Positions 43,281-53,412 are shown, numbered from the stretch's first letter. The stretch is 60,830 nt of DNA from an uncultured Lachnospiraceae bacterium (GCA_947382355.1 CANCYR010000017.1:1-60830), one strand, 5' to 3'. Numbers and translations are program-made. The notes: a model not told the origin generated them from the sequence alone.

Positions 43281-44132
43281 ATGGAAATCGTAAAAACAAT
43301 AGAAGAAGTAAGGAAACAGGTAAAGGAATGGAAAAAAGAAGGCCTGACAGTGGGTCTGGTGCCTACCATGGGATTTCTGCACGAAGGCCATAAAAGCCTT
43401 ATTGTAAAAGCAGCAGAGGAAAATGACAGGGTAGTGGTCAGTGATTTTGTAAACCCCACCCAGTTTGCCCCTACAGAAGATTTGGAAAGCTATCCAAGGG
43501 ACATAAACCGGGATGCGGCAGTCTGTGAGGAAGCAGGGGCTAACCTGATTTTCTATCCCGAGCCGGACGAAATGTATGCAAAGGATTACTGTACTTACGT
43601 GAATATGGATGGGCTTACCAAAGGACTATGCGGAAAAACAAGGCCTACCCATTTTCAGGGAGTATGCTCTGTAGTATCCAAGCTGTTTCATATCGTAGCT
43701 CCTGACAAAGCTTACTTTGGACAAAAGGATGCCCAGCAGCTGGCAGTGATTAAGCGGATGGTGCGGGATTTAAATTTTGACCTTGAAATCATTGCCTGCC
43801 CCATAGTAAGGGAAGAGGACGGACTTGCCAAAAGCTCCAGGAATACCTACTTAAATCAGGAGGAAAGAAAGGCTGCCGTCATTTTAAATAAAGCCTTAAA
43901 AGCAGGAAAGCAGCTGATAGACACAGGCGAAAAGAATACCTCTGTCATAAAGGCGGAAATCATAAAAATACTGGAAACAGAGTCTTTGGCGAAAATTGAT
44001 TACGTGGAAACGGTAAATTTTGAAAATATGGAGCCGATAGAAAAGGTGCAGGGACAGATATTGACTGCAATTGCTGTTTACATCGGAAAAACACGCTTAA
44101 TCGACAACTTTATTACCGATTGCATGAGCTGA
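43281..44132 (+). CDS. panC: Pantothenate synthetase
   Basis: Start placed at 43281 after CGGAGGAAAC; the frame extends upstream to 43257 without a site. 283 residues with [11 protein letters not shown] (HxGH adenylation motif, about 30-40), [10 protein letters not shown] (about 150) and the KSSRN equivalent of KMSKS (about 187). It joins pantoate and beta-alanine with ATP use. 105 nt separate it from panB. Confidence 0.97.
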   Translation: MEIVKTIEEVRKQVKEWKKEGLTVGLVPTMGFLHEGHKSLIVKAAEENDRVVVSDFVNPTQFAPTEDLESYPRDINRDAAVCEEAGANLIFYPEPDEMYAKDYCTYVNMDGLTKGLCGKTRPTHFQGVCSVVSKLFHIVAPDKAYFGQKDAQQLAVIKRMVRDLNFDLEIIACPIVREEDGLAKSSRNTYLNQEERKAAVILNKALKAGKQLIDTGEKNTSVIKAEIIKILETESLAKIDYVETVNFENMEPIEKVQGQILTAIAVYIGKTRLIDNFITDCMS

Positions 44133-44161
44133 CAAACAGCAGGATAAGAAAGGAGTTTTAT

Positions 44162-44566
44162 ATGACAGTAACCATGTTAAAGGGAAAAATCCACAGGGCA
44201 GTTGTAAAACAGGCGGAGCTTCATTATGTAGGAAGCATTACGGTGGATCCGGAGCTGATGGAGGCAGCCGATATTTTAGAGTATGAAAAAGTCCAGATAG
44301 TGGATGTGGAAAACGGAAACCGGTTTGAGACATACACCATAGCGGGAGAGCCCGGAAGCGGAATGATATGCTTAAACGGCGCCGCTGCCAGACAGGTACA
44401 GACAGGCGACCATATTATTTTAATGGCATACTGTGAACTTACAAGGGAAGAGGCAAAGGAGCACAAGCCTCATGTGGTGTTTGTGGATGAAGAAAATAAA
44501 ATCGTGAAAAAGTCCCGTTATGAAAAATATGGAAGGTTGTTTGAAGATGAGGTAGAGCCATGCTAA
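44162..44566 (+). CDS. panD: Aspartate 1-decarboxylase
   Basis: Start at 44162 after AAGGAG. 134 residues. The self-cleavage site is Gly-Ser in [10 protein letters not shown] (Ser25), which generates the pyruvoyl cofactor. [12 protein letters not shown] near residue 75 is also typical. The enzyme makes beta-alanine for PanC. It overlaps coaBC by 7 nt. Confidence 0.96.
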   Translation: MTVTMLKGKIHRAVVKQAELHYVGSITVDPELMEAADILEYEKVQIVDVENGNRFETYTIAGEPGSGMICLNGAAARQVQTGDHIILMAYCELTREEAKEHKPHVVFVDEENKIVKKSRYEKYGRLFEDEVEPC

Positions 44567-45765
44567 AAGGAAAAACTGTATTGCTTGGCGTTTCAGGAGG
44601 CATTGCCGCCTATAAAATTGCAGGCCTTGCCAGCAGGCTGGTAAAATGTCATGCGGATGTACATGTGCTGATGACGGAAAATGCAACTCATTTTATCAAC
44701 CCTATTACCTTTGAGACTCTGACCGGAAACAAATGCCTTATCGACACCTTTGACCGGAACTTTGAATTTCAGATAGAGCATGTTTCCATTGCAAAAAAGG
44801 CTGATATACTGTTAGTTGCCCCAGCAACTGCAAATATCATAGGAAAGCTGGCAAACGGCATTGCAGATGACATGCTTACAACCACGGCACTTGCGTGTAA
44901 ATGCAAGAAGCTTATTTCCCCTGCCATGAATACAAATATGTATGAAAATGCAACTGTTCAGGACAATCTGGATAAGCTTCGGAAATATGGCATGGAAGTG
45001 ATAGAACCGGAGAAAGGACGGCTGGCATGCGGCGATACGGGAGCAGGAAAGATGCCGGATGAAACGGTTCTTTTCGACTATATAGCAAAGGAAATCCGTT
45101 ATGAAAAGGATATGCTTGGGAAAAAGGTTTTAGTAACTGCAGGCGCTACCAGAGAGGCAATTGACCCGGTACGTTTCATCACCAATCATTCCACCGGAAA
45201 AATGGGCTGTGCCATTGCCCGCTGCGCCATGGAGAGGGGAGCTATGGTAACCCTTATTGCAGGCTCTTTATCGGTAGAAGTGCCCCCTTTTGTAAAAGTC
45301 ATAAGAGTGGAAAGCGCCGGGGAAATGTTTGAAGCGGTAAAGGCGGAAAAAGCCGGGCAGGACATCATTGTGAAGGTTGCGGCAGTGGCGGATTTCACCC
45401 CAAAAAACAGCAGCAGCGAGAAAATCAAGAAAAAGGACGATAATATCGTTTTAGAATTGACAAAAACAACGGATATTTTAAAATATCTGGGGGAAACAAA
45501 GGAAGAAAATCAATTCTTATGCGGATTTTCCATGGAAACGGAGAACATGCTGGAAAACTCCAAAGAAAAGCTTCATAAAAAAAATCTAGATATGATTGTT
45601 GCCAATAATTTAAAGGATGAAGGGGCAGGATTTGGTACGGATACCAATCACGTTACCCTTATTACAAAGGAAGGGGTCAGGGAGCTGGAACTTATGAGCA
45701 AAGAGAAGGTTGCGGAGGAAATTCTGACAGCGATTAAGTCTTTTTTTGGAGCATTTGACAGCTAG
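44560..45765 (+). CDS. coaBC: Bifunctional phosphopantothenoylcysteine decarboxylase / phosphopantothenate-cysteine ligase
   Basis: 401 residues. N-terminal CoaC flavoprotein domain: [10 protein letters not shown] (about 9-18), the catalytic-His region [10 protein letters not shown], and [10 protein letters not shown] (about 126). C-terminal CoaB domain from about 187: [18 protein letters not shown] and STGKMG, with the dimer-interface Lys pair near SEKIKKKDD. It adds cysteine to phosphopantothenate and decarboxylates the product to phosphopantetheine for CoA. Last gene of the operon. Confidence 0.96.
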   Translation: MLKGKTVLLGVSGGIAAYKIAGLASRLVKCHADVHVLMTENATHFINPITFETLTGNKCLIDTFDRNFEFQIEHVSIAKKADILLVAPATANIIGKLANGIADDMLTTTALACKCKKLISPAMNTNMYENATVQDNLDKLRKYGMEVIEPEKGRLACGDTGAGKMPDETVLFDYIAKEIRYEKDMLGKKVLVTAGATREAIDPVRFITNHSTGKMGCAIARCAMERGAMVTLIAGSLSVEVPPFVKVIRVESAGEMFEAVKAEKAGQDIIVKVAAVADFTPKNSSSEKIKKKDDNIVLELTKTTDILKYLGETKEENQFLCGFSMETENMLENSKEKLHKKNLDMIVANNLKDEGAGFGTDTNHVTLITKEGVRELELMSKEKVAEEILTAIKSFFGAFDS

Positions 45766-45861
45766 TGTACTGATCGTTGTTTCACTTTTTTAAAAGTATA
45801 TGGAATAGGGTCTAAGAAGAGTAAAAGAAATATGGTAGAAAAATAGAATGGATATTAGAAG

Positions 45862-45897
45862 CCACTTTCATTTAGAAAAGAATGAGAGTGGTTTTTT
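45862..45897 (+). terminator. Terminator after the pan/coa operon
   Basis: CCACTTTCATT (45862-45872) and AATGAGAGTGG (45881-45891) with one G-U pair, then TTTTTT. Confidence 0.85.
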
Positions 45898-46298
45898 GCA
45901 TTTGTTTAAAGAGATAAGTTTTTACAAAAAACTGTACTAATTATTACAGCTTAAATTTTTTTGATATTTTATTTGATACAATAAGTATGTCTTTAAGCAG
46001 GGTCATTTTTTAGATGAATTTATGGAAGTAAAAGCGCTGACTTCCGGTGAAGAATGGCATCAGGACACAGTCTGACGGCAGATAAAATGAAAGAAAAGAG
46101 GGTAGAGAGTTTTATACATTATGACAGCTATGATTGCTAAAGGGCAAGGAATATTGATGTGCAATCAAAAATGCAAATTCTGCATTCAAAATTTTTGTAA
46201 AAAACCAAAGGAATTCTTGCAAGTCACACGTTAACAAATATTTCAATGCTTGCTGGATTAATTTCATTGGCAAGCTAAAAACGAAAGGAAGAGAAATT
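45898..46298 (+). other. Intergenic region before the secreted-protein cluster
   Basis: About 400 nt of AT-rich sequence. It holds short protein-like fragments without starts (for example DEFMEVKALTSGEEWHQDTV near 46010-46070), which look like eroded coding sequence. A 6-bp inverted repeat GCTTGC/GCAAGC (46248-46275) lies just before the next gene. I see no clear promoter. Confidence 0.4.
46121..46234 (+). CDS. Possible Cys-rich mini-protein (37 residues)
   Basis: An ATG frame of 37 codons with MTAMIAKGQGILMCNQKC, FCIQNFCKK and a short basic end. Four Cys spaced C-x3-C-x2-C-x4-C could bind metal. The ribosome site is weak (GAGAG). It may be a chance frame within eroded sequence; low confidence. 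Confidence 0.2.
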   Translation: MTAMIAKGQGILMCNQKCKFCIQNFCKKPKEFLQVTR

Positions 46299-46706
46299 AT
46301 GATGAAGAAAAACTTAAAGAGAATTGCCGCTATGGCGATGGCAGCATCAATTATGGCAGGGGCAATGGGCACGACAACTACCTTTGCTGCTAGTAAAAGT
46401 GCAAGTGCAGGAGGCTATGGAACCTTAACTGGAACATTGTCCGGCACGAAAACCACAGGCACTGCAAAAACATCTGTTACAAAGAATCCGGATAATGCAA
46501 ATTTAACTTTGGCAGTTGATTTAAAAAAGGCAGCTGGTGGAAATGTAGTTGCCACTCAGAATAAAAGTAAAAGAGGAGTAAAATCTATTACGCTTAATTG
46601 GGAGACTAATCTTCCGGGTATTGCTTGTGCGTATGGTGCACATGGTGTTCAGGGTGGAAGTCAATATAAGGCTTACGCAGTATATACGTATACCGACTTG
46701 AATTAA
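46299..46706 (+). CDS. Small secreted beta-rich protein heading an ABC cluster
   Basis: 135 residues: signal peptide (KKNLKRIAAMAMAASIMAGA, probable cleavage after TFA-A near 33) and a mature part of about 100 residues rich in Gly, Thr, Ser and Lys, predicted mostly strand (YGTLTGTLSGTKTTGTAK). No domain is recognised. It is followed by a hairpin and then by two lipoproteins and an ABC transporter, an order reminiscent of bacteriocin loci such as lactococcin-972-like ones, but without sequence similarity I can see. AAGGAAG ribosome site with 8-nt spacing. Confidence 0.65.
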   Translation: MMKKNLKRIAAMAMAASIMAGAMGTTTTFAASKSASAGGYGTLTGTLSGTKTTGTAKTSVTKNPDNANLTLAVDLKKAAGGNVVATQNKSKRGVKSITLNWETNLPGIACAYGAHGVQGGSQYKAYAVYTYTDLN

Positions 46707-46716
46707 AAATATAGTG

Positions 46717-46746
46717 GCATGCTTGCAGATTCTTCTGCAAGCGTGC
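46717..46746 (+). terminator. Intra-cluster hairpin after the secreted-protein gene
   Basis: GCATGCTTGCAGA (46717-46729) and TCTGCAAGCGTGC (46734-46746), 4-nt loop, followed only by TTTG. Probably a partial terminator or processing site that lowers expression of the downstream genes. Confidence 0.55.
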
Positions 46747-46766
46747 TTTGTCTGGAGGAAAATATT

Positions 46767-47819
46767 ATGAAAATTAGCAAAATGTTAGTTGCAGGATTAT
46801 TTTGTGGAACCCTTTTATTGTTTGGCTGCGGAAAAGACGTATCAACGGATGAATTTGTGATTCATAATTCTGAAGATGTGGCAGGAATGGAAACCGATGT
46901 AGAGGATGATGAATCGTCAGCTACAACAGAATATATAGGCACCTTATCGCATGGGGTTAGCTGGGCAGCAGATGAGAAAGATTATTCTTTTACATATAAA
47001 GGCGGAATGCTGGAAATACCTTATACCACGGCTGGAAGTGGAATATGTACCAGTGTGGGTTTTTTGGTATATGTGAACGGAGTACCGCAACCATATATGA
47101 TCAAAGATACAGAAGAACAGTATAAGTATATGCATATGATAGAGGGCGGTGAAAATCAGGAGGTGGGTTTTACTATTTCTTTTATACCGGTAGTAGGAAG
47201 GGCTGGGGATAAAGTGAGTCTTAGAATTGACAGCATTGCAAATCCTTCCTTTATTCCTGATATGGTAAATACTTTTGATTATGGGATGTCGCATAACGCA
47301 ATAGAAGCAAACTATGATATTTTGTTTCAGGAGAATGCTGAGAAAATGCCAGAGGTTGAGGATGATTTATGTTTATTGAAAACAGTGTGTAAGGAAAGTA
47401 CAGAGATTGATAAAGGTGAGATGGAATATATAACAGGTGAGACAAAGCCGGATTTAGAAACATACGTGTATAATGATTTGAAAATTGATGGGGATTCTAT
47501 GTTATTGGATAGGAAATCAGATATTTTAGGCAAAGATAAGGTACATGTTACTTATCTTATGATGGGACATCCGGGAGTGAAGTACAGGATTTGTTTTTAT
47601 CTAAATCATCAACTGCTTACAGATGAGTTGGGAGAAGTATATGAACTGGAGCTTGCTACAGGAAAAATGAGTATACTGGAATTTGATATGGATGTATCGC
47701 AGGTGGCAGATGCATCATTTTACGCGGTTGCAGTTCCTGTTAATGCGGAGGATTACCCGGATGATGTTATAAGCACAATGAAGTATCCATCCATTCATTT
47801 ATATCGAGGTGAAAATTAA
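46767..47819 (+). CDS. Lipoprotein of unknown function (cluster gene 2)
   Basis: Start at 46767 after GGAGGAAA. 350 residues with a lipoprotein signal (LFCGTLLLFGC; lipidated Cys about 20), an acidic linker, then strand-rich domains (WAADEKDYSFTYKGGMLEIP; YLMMGHPGVKYRICFYLNHQ). No family recognised. It could be a substrate receptor or immunity-type protein for the transporter encoded downstream. Its stop is 1 nt before the next gene's ATG. Confidence 0.7.
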   Translation: MKISKMLVAGLFCGTLLLFGCGKDVSTDEFVIHNSEDVAGMETDVEDDESSATTEYIGTLSHGVSWAADEKDYSFTYKGGMLEIPYTTAGSGICTSVGFLVYVNGVPQPYMIKDTEEQYKYMHMIEGGENQEVGFTISFIPVVGRAGDKVSLRIDSIANPSFIPDMVNTFDYGMSHNAIEANYDILFQENAEKMPEVEDDLCLLKTVCKESTEIDKGEMEYITGETKPDLETYVYNDLKIDGDSMLLDRKSDILGKDKVHVTYLMMGHPGVKYRICFYLNHQLLTDELGEVYELELATGKMSILEFDMDVSQVADASFYAVAVPVNAEDYPDDVISTMKYPSIHLYRGEN

Positions 47820-47820
47820 A

Positions 47821-49041
47821 ATGAAAAGAAAATTAATAATCATACTGGCAGCAGTCCTGCTTTTTACTGGATGCGCCAGTAATAATAAGCAGAAGGTTAC
47901 TACATCTGAACATGCAGAAGTGGAAAATATTACTTCTGAAAAAAAAGAGGAGGAAGAAAAGAATTTTGATATTGATTTAAGCAATCTGGAAGATACCTTA
48001 AGCCAATTTGAAGATGTTACAAATATAGTATATGAGGGAAAGGATAAATTATTGGTCATAACAGACCAAATGTATTTAATTGATATAGTTTCTGGGGAAA
48101 TACTGGCACAATCACCGGATTGTGATTATGTAGAGGGTGAAATAAAAGTATATAGTAATGAAAAAAATATTATTATCGTGGGAAAAAAATATCCTGTGTC
48201 TGAGGATGGTTTTGTATTTTATGATGAAAATGATGAAGAACAGCCAAGGGTAGAAGTGCTTTATTTTGATAAGCAATTGAATCTATCGAAAAAAATTAAT
48301 ATTTTTGAAATGTTTGCATTGGATCCATTTCTTGTAACGGATGTTGCAGTAAGTGCAGATGGGAAGCTGGCCATATATGAGGATAGCTCAAACGGATTAT
48401 ATTTATGCAATCCTGATACAAAAGAAAAAGAAGAAATTCTTTGTGCAAAGGATAATGAACTGGTTTATGATAATAAGCTTCAATTCCGAATTGCAAATGA
48501 AATTGCATTTGGAGAAAATGACAGCAAAATTATTTTTGGAGCAGCCTGCATGGATTATCCTTTTAAGGATGGTGAAGAAAGTATTACTGGATACGGAAGC
48601 GTCACTTTGAATGGAAAAGAGCTTTATGTAGAAAAAGCAGTAGATGAATATAAAAATATGGATGTTTTTTCTAAATTTGCCATTGTCAGTCAAGAGTGCG
48701 GATTTACAAGTCCAACAGGAGAAATTTTGAAATATTCTTTTTCAGACAATAAGACCGAAGTGATACAGCTGAAATCCAAAGAGGAAAGTAACAATCTGTA
48801 TTCTTCCAGTGAAGGAAATATACTTGCTTCATCAGAAGAAAATGGAAATACGGGATGGAATATTAGATTTTATAATACAAATTCAGGTGAGCTTATCGGG
48901 GAATGGGCATATAATGCTTTGTCTTCCGAAAGCTATAGGAGTCCAAGGATATATGTATTTGAAAATCAAAACATAGCAGTGCTCTATTTTGGCACATTAG
49001 AGGAAAATGGAAAAGATGTGCTGTATGTTATGCAATTGTAA
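47821..49041 (+). CDS. Lipoprotein with propeller-like repeats (cluster gene 3)
   Basis: Start at 47821 after GAGGTGA. 406 residues: signal IIILAAVLLFTGC (Cys about 17), an acidic Lys/Glu linker, then repeated strand units such as LLVITDQMYLIDIVSGEILA and KLAIYEDSSNGLYLCNPDTK, as in beta-propellers. The same layout reappears as the C-terminal half of the 51114-53237 protein, so the two may share a role in sensing or assembly. Confidence 0.7.
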   Translation: MKRKLIIILAAVLLFTGCASNNKQKVTTSEHAEVENITSEKKEEEEKNFDIDLSNLEDTLSQFEDVTNIVYEGKDKLLVITDQMYLIDIVSGEILAQSPDCDYVEGEIKVYSNEKNIIIVGKKYPVSEDGFVFYDENDEEQPRVEVLYFDKQLNLSKKINIFEMFALDPFLVTDVAVSADGKLAIYEDSSNGLYLCNPDTKEKEEILCAKDNELVYDNKLQFRIANEIAFGENDSKIIFGAACMDYPFKDGEESITGYGSVTLNGKELYVEKAVDEYKNMDVFSKFAIVSQECGFTSPTGEILKYSFSDNKTEVIQLKSKEESNNLYSSSEGNILASSEENGNTGWNIRFYNTNSGELIGEWAYNALSSESYRSPRIYVFENQNIAVLYFGTLEENGKDVLYVMQL

Positions 49042-49067
49042 TCAACTTTCTTAAAAAGGTGTGCAGG

Positions 49068-49937
49068 ATGAAAATAGAATTAATTGATATTTGCAAAAAA
49101 TATGGCAGGCAAAAAGTATTGAAATCCGTTTCCATGGAATTTGGTGAAGGAGTGTACGGTCTTCTTGGTAAAAACGGGGCAGGAAAAACAACCTTGATTG
49201 GAATACTTCTTGGAATCATAAAAGCTGATTCAGGGCAGATATTCATTGACGGAAAGCCAGTTAGCTCACAAAGCAGGGAGTTTTTAAATAAAATTGGTTA
49301 TTTGCCTCAATACCCGCAGTTTTACAAGGAAATGCAGGTTTACGAATTTTTATGTTATATGGCTGCCTTAAAAGGAATTCCGAAAAAGGAAACGAAAAGC
49401 AGGGTGGAATGGCTGATTGAGGAAGTTAACTTAACTGATGCAAAGAAGAAAAAAGTGGGGGCATTATCCGGAGGAATGAGACAGCGGCTGGGAATTGCTC
49501 AGGCGATGCTGAATGAGCCGGAGCTGCTGATTTTAGATGAACCTACTGCCGGACTGGACCCTCAGGAAAGAATACGCTTCCGAAATCTGATTTCAAAATT
49601 TGCAAAGAACAGGACCGTCATTCTCGTTACGCATATTGTATCGGATGTGGAATATATAGCAAATCAGGTTATTATTATGGATGAGGGGTGCATTGCATGT
49701 GAGGGAAATATAGAAGAGCTTGAAAATTCCGTTACAGGAAAGGTATGGGAGGTTACCAGAAATAAAGAGCAGACCATGGATGATTTGGATTTTGGCAATG
49801 TTAGTAATTTGAAAAGAGAAGGTTCTGACACAAGAGTAAGAGTTGTTTCGGACATACTGCCGGCAAAAGATGCTATTACAACGGGAGTAGGACTGGAAGA
49901 TGTTTTCCTGTATTATTGCAAAGGGGATAGGAAATGA
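49068..49937 (+). CDS. ABC transporter ATP-binding protein (cluster gene 4)
   Basis: Start at 49068. 289 residues with Walker A GKNGAGKTT (about 34-42), signature LSGGMRQRLGIAQ (about 133), Walker B LLILDEPTAGLDP and switch His VTHIV. This is the CcmA/NatA-like export class. It overlaps the first permease gene by 4 nt and should energise the two membrane proteins that follow. Confidence 0.92.
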   Translation: MKIELIDICKKYGRQKVLKSVSMEFGEGVYGLLGKNGAGKTTLIGILLGIIKADSGQIFIDGKPVSSQSREFLNKIGYLPQYPQFYKEMQVYEFLCYMAALKGIPKKETKSRVEWLIEEVNLTDAKKKKVGALSGGMRQRLGIAQAMLNEPELLILDEPTAGLDPQERIRFRNLISKFAKNRTVILVTHIVSDVEYIANQVIIMDEGCIACEGNIEELENSVTGKVWEVTRNKEQTMDDLDFGNVSNLKREGSDTRVRVVSDILPAKDAITTGVGLEDVFLYYCKGDRK

Positions 49938-51109
49938 GACAATTAGTATATTATGAAAGCAGAAAGCATTTTCTCACAAAACCGATGTTTGCTATGGTAT
50001 TGATTTTTTTCATTGTCAATGCCATAAAAATAGCCAGTGTATCAAGGGAGCAGTCCCCGTTTTCCATGTTAAGTGAAAGCTATTTCCGGGAAGCTTATGA
50101 CAAATTATATGAAATATATAAAGGAGAATTAACAGATAAGAAATTAGAAGACATCAGGACACTTTATGAACCATTAAGGGAAAAAGTTGCCGATAATACC
50201 TATTCTACGGAGGCTGAGGAAGGGTGCATGACCTATAATTCATTTAGTGATTGTCTTTTTTTAGAATGGTGCTTTATCAGGGATATAGAATATGAAACGG
50301 AATATGAAAACTATGCAAATCATGTGGTACAGAATGCAGTTTCTAATATTTCCTTTTTTAAAAACAAACATAACCTTTATGAGGCAAGATTGAATTACAG
50401 GATTGCAAAAGCCTTTTATAAAAGAAAGCTTACCGGTTTTTATAATACTGATGGATTTAGAGCATTGCTGTATTATGATTTTTCCACAATTATTATTCTA
50501 TTATTATGCCTGTATGGATGTTCCTCTGTCTTTATAAAAGAAGAAGAAACGGAAATGCATTTGCTGCTGAAAACCTCTGTGAAAGGAAGAGAGGCTTCTT
50601 TTACAGCAAAAATTGTGTCATGCATGATATTTGTGTTTTTCATATGCATATTGTTTTCGGCAGAGGATTATATACTCTTTCTTGTTAATTTCGGGGATAT
50701 GGCTGCTTTTTCAGAACCGCTTTATATGCTGGAGGGTTTTAAAGATACGTTGCTGAATATAAACCTGATTTCTTTTTATATTCTATGTGTGGTAAGCAGG
50801 CTGGTTGGAATATATGTCATGGCATTTATTTTCATGATAATTTCGCTGTTTGGTAAGAACATCTTATCCGTACTTGTGGTTAATATAATAAGTGTTGCAG
50901 GAATCATAGGAATCTATTCCATAAATTCCAATGGGTTAAAGTATGTGAATCCCTTATCCTTGGTTTTTGGACGTAAGCTTTTTATAAAGCAGGAATTTAT
51001 CAGTTTTTTTAATTATCCGGTGTGCAGCAGTCTGCTTCCATATATTTTTTCCGGGATTATTTTGATTGTTGGAGCCGCTATTATGAGCCGCAGATGGAAT
51101 CGGGGGTGA
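49934..51109 (+). CDS. ABC-2-type permease (cluster gene 5)
   Basis: 391 residues. First membrane helix near residues 15-32, an extracellular loop of about 140 residues, then five more helices in the C-terminal half (LYYDFSTIIILLLCLYGC; VSCMIFVFFICILF; VLVVNIISVAGIIGIY). Topology is that of ABC-2 export permeases. Partner of the ATPase; substrate may be the secreted protein at 46299 or a related molecule (inference). Confidence 0.8.
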   Translation: MRQLVYYESRKHFLTKPMFAMVLIFFIVNAIKIASVSREQSPFSMLSESYFREAYDKLYEIYKGELTDKKLEDIRTLYEPLREKVADNTYSTEAEEGCMTYNSFSDCLFLEWCFIRDIEYETEYENYANHVVQNAVSNISFFKNKHNLYEARLNYRIAKAFYKRKLTGFYNTDGFRALLYYDFSTIIILLLCLYGCSSVFIKEEETEMHLLLKTSVKGREASFTAKIVSCMIFVFFICILFSAEDYILFLVNFGDMAAFSEPLYMLEGFKDTLLNINLISFYILCVVSRLVGIYVMAFIFMIISLFGKNILSVLVVNIISVAGIIGIYSINSNGLKYVNPLSLVFGRKLFIKQEFISFFNYPVCSSLLPYIFSGIILIVGAAIMSRRWNRG

Positions 51110-51113
51110 AAAT

Positions 51114-53237
51114 ATGGATATAAACAGATATGAACTTCGAAAGTTGTTGTTGCATCATAAATTGTTGCATTTGATGATTGGTTTTCAAATAATTGCTTTT
51201 ATCTTGTTTGTGTTAAATGATAAGCCGGCTAATGCAGATATCGAAAATAATCTTGAAGGATATACGTATTACATAAATCAGACAGAGGGGGAAATAACAG
51301 AAAAAACCTCTGGATTTTTTGATAATACTTCTCAAAATTATGTAGAAATGGAAAGTGAATTTCAAACCATTTATCAGAAGGTTTCCCGTGGGGAAATTAC
51401 CATTGATAAATGCAGGGAAAGAATTGAAGAGTTAAATTTATGTCTTGAGAGAAAGAAAGGCTTTCTTGTGCTTTATGAGCAGTACGTAGAAGCAAAGGAA
51501 AACATAACGAACCGGTATCTTCTTAATACAAATGCCTGGGATGCATTGTTGTCTAAAGAAAGTCTGGATGTTCCTCTCGTTATTTTTACCATGATAATTG
51601 CGTGTGTGTGCTTTGGGGTAGAGATTTATAGCGAGATGGATATTTTGCTTCGCAGTTCCCAAAGAGGTGAGAGAAAGTTAGGTCTTTTTAAGCTGTTTGT
51701 AGTGATAATGCTCAGTGTTATCAGTGTGGTTTTGGAACACCTTATAAGAATTGCATTTTTACAAGTAAAATATGGGTTTACCCATGGAGAGTATCCTCTT
51801 CAGAGTTTAAATTTTTTTAAGGAATATACAGGGGCTGTTTCCTTGTTTGAAGCAGGCCTTGGGATTTTTTTCTGGAAAGTTCTTGGCTGCACTATGTGGG
51901 GTATAATCATAAGTGCATTTATGGTTTTGTTCAGAAAATATTCATTTACCATGATTGCGTCCATTGCCGGCCTCATCTTAACATATATAGGAATTTCACC
52001 GGCGCATATAAAATACTGCCTTCCGGGGCCACTGGGGGCTTTGCTGGGAACTGGTTTTTATAAGGGCAGCAGCTATAATGTAAGTGAATACTCCGGAGAA
52101 AAAATCTATACATTTATACAATTATCAGGCAAAATCAAGGCAATAATCTTAGGGATAGATATTTTGTTTATATTGATGCTTTCAATTTATGTAATTTATA
52201 AGTATTCCAATTGCTGGTCTCCTATAATTCACCTCAAGAAAAAAACGGTTTCATGCATTGCCGTATTTTTGCTAGGGGTAAGTACAATGACAGGATGTGC
52301 CCGGGAAGATAAAACAAATGCAAGTATATTTAATTTTGCAAACAGCGAAAACTATGAAACAGAGAAATATCTGCTGTATGACGAGTTTAAAAATTTGGAA
52401 ACTTATGTAATGGTAAGAGACAAAAATACAGGGGAAACAACAGAGCTGGTAAAAGACCCGTATAGAGAGAATAAAGAAATTGTAAATGCATTTTATGCAG
52501 ACAGACAATATGCATACTATTTGGAAATGACCAAGGATAAAGAAGGGAAATACATGGTAAATGAGTATGATGAAATCTCGTTAGTGCGGGTTTGTTTAGA
52601 GGATTTTTCATCAAAGAAATTGTTTTCCTGCTCCATTAAAACAACAACAGGGGATATCTTTGGAATAAATAAACATAAAAATGAAAATTATGACCTTTTG
52701 GGATTGTCTTCCTTTTTTGTACATGCGAATACTTTTTACTTTATGACGATTGATGGCGAGGTGTATGCTGTTAATCTTATGACAGGGAACAGGGAATTGT
52801 TATTTACTTGTGACGGGATAAGCCTGTCATTTTGTAATGGAGTATTTTATTACACAGATACTGTTTCTCAACTGGTGGAATATAAGGTTAGAACGGGAGA
52901 ATGCATTGTACATGAGGACATAATTGCGGATGGATTTATTATCAATGAGAACCATGTTGTTTATAAGGACAGGACAAATAGCAATGCATTGACATGTACA
53001 GATTTTAATGGAGAAAATAAAGTGGTAATCTGCAGCGAACAGGTCTGTTTTTACGCAGCAGACAAAACACATATTTATTATATGGATACAGGCGAAGTGT
53101 TGCACAAGATTGATTTTACGGGAAAGGCAGGTAAAGATATAAAAGCCGGCTTAGCATCAGGAATCTATGTGTTTGACAATTATGATAAAATAATTATTTG
53201 CGATTATGATGGCGGGATGACGGAGATGGACAAGTAA
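51114..53237 (+). CDS. ABC-2-type permease fused to a lipoprotein-like propeller domain (cluster gene 6)
   Basis: 707 residues. The N-terminal half (1-385) repeats the topology of the previous permease: one helix (about 15-35), a long loop with coiled character, then five helices. At about 375-400 comes a helix that reads like a lipoprotein signal (CIAVFLLGVSTMTGC), followed by about 300 residues of strand repeats (YVMVRDKNTGETTELVKD; DGEVYAVNLMTGNREL; IYYMDTGEVLHKIDF) resembling a DUF5050-type beta-propeller. This suggests fusion of a permease with a lipoprotein like the 47821 gene. No such fusion is known to me. Confidence 0.75.
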   Translation: MDINRYELRKLLLHHKLLHLMIGFQIIAFILFVLNDKPANADIENNLEGYTYYINQTEGEITEKTSGFFDNTSQNYVEMESEFQTIYQKVSRGEITIDKCRERIEELNLCLERKKGFLVLYEQYVEAKENITNRYLLNTNAWDALLSKESLDVPLVIFTMIIACVCFGVEIYSEMDILLRSSQRGERKLGLFKLFVVIMLSVISVVLEHLIRIAFLQVKYGFTHGEYPLQSLNFFKEYTGAVSLFEAGLGIFFWKVLGCTMWGIIISAFMVLFRKYSFTMIASIAGLILTYIGISPAHIKYCLPGPLGALLGTGFYKGSSYNVSEYSGEKIYTFIQLSGKIKAIILGIDILFILMLSIYVIYKYSNCWSPIIHLKKKTVSCIAVFLLGVSTMTGCAREDKTNASIFNFANSENYETEKYLLYDEFKNLETYVMVRDKNTGETTELVKDPYRENKEIVNAFYADRQYAYYLEMTKDKEGKYMVNEYDEISLVRVCLEDFSSKKLFSCSIKTTTGDIFGINKHKNENYDLLGLSSFFVHANTFYFMTIDGEVYAVNLMTGNRELLFTCDGISLSFCNGVFYYTDTVSQLVEYKVRTGECIVHEDIIADGFIINENHVVYKDRTNSNALTCTDFNGENKVVICSEQVCFYAADKTHIYYMDTGEVLHKIDFTGKAGKDIKAGLASGIYVFDNYDKIIICDYDGGMTEMDK

Positions 53238-53242
53238 CATAG

Positions 53243-53282
53243 AAACAGAGCGTATAGAAAATAGACTATGCGCTCTGTTTTT
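53243..53282 (+). terminator. Terminator of the secreted-protein/ABC cluster
   Basis: AAACAGAGCG and CGCTCTGTTT with inner TATAG/CTATG extension, then Ts. Confidence 0.85.
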
Positions 53283-53312
53283 GTGAAAAGACCGGTTATC
53301 TCAAAGTTTAAG

Positions 53313-53341
53313 TTGTGATAAAAAGAAAAATAATATATAAT
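53313..53341 (+). promoter_or_regulatory. Promoter of pfkA
   Basis: TTGTGA (53313-53318), 17-nt spacer, perfect TATAAT (53336-53341). Confidence 0.65.
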
Positions 53342-53412
53342 AAAATACGGCAGATACAAGCAGAGCTATCTGCAACACTTTTTTCAATAGGACGATTAAA
53401 GGAGGACGAGTC

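Noticed and set aside
46299-46706. Calling the small secreted protein a lactococcin-972 bacteriocin
   Set aside because: Only the gene order is similar; no sequence motif of that family is visible.
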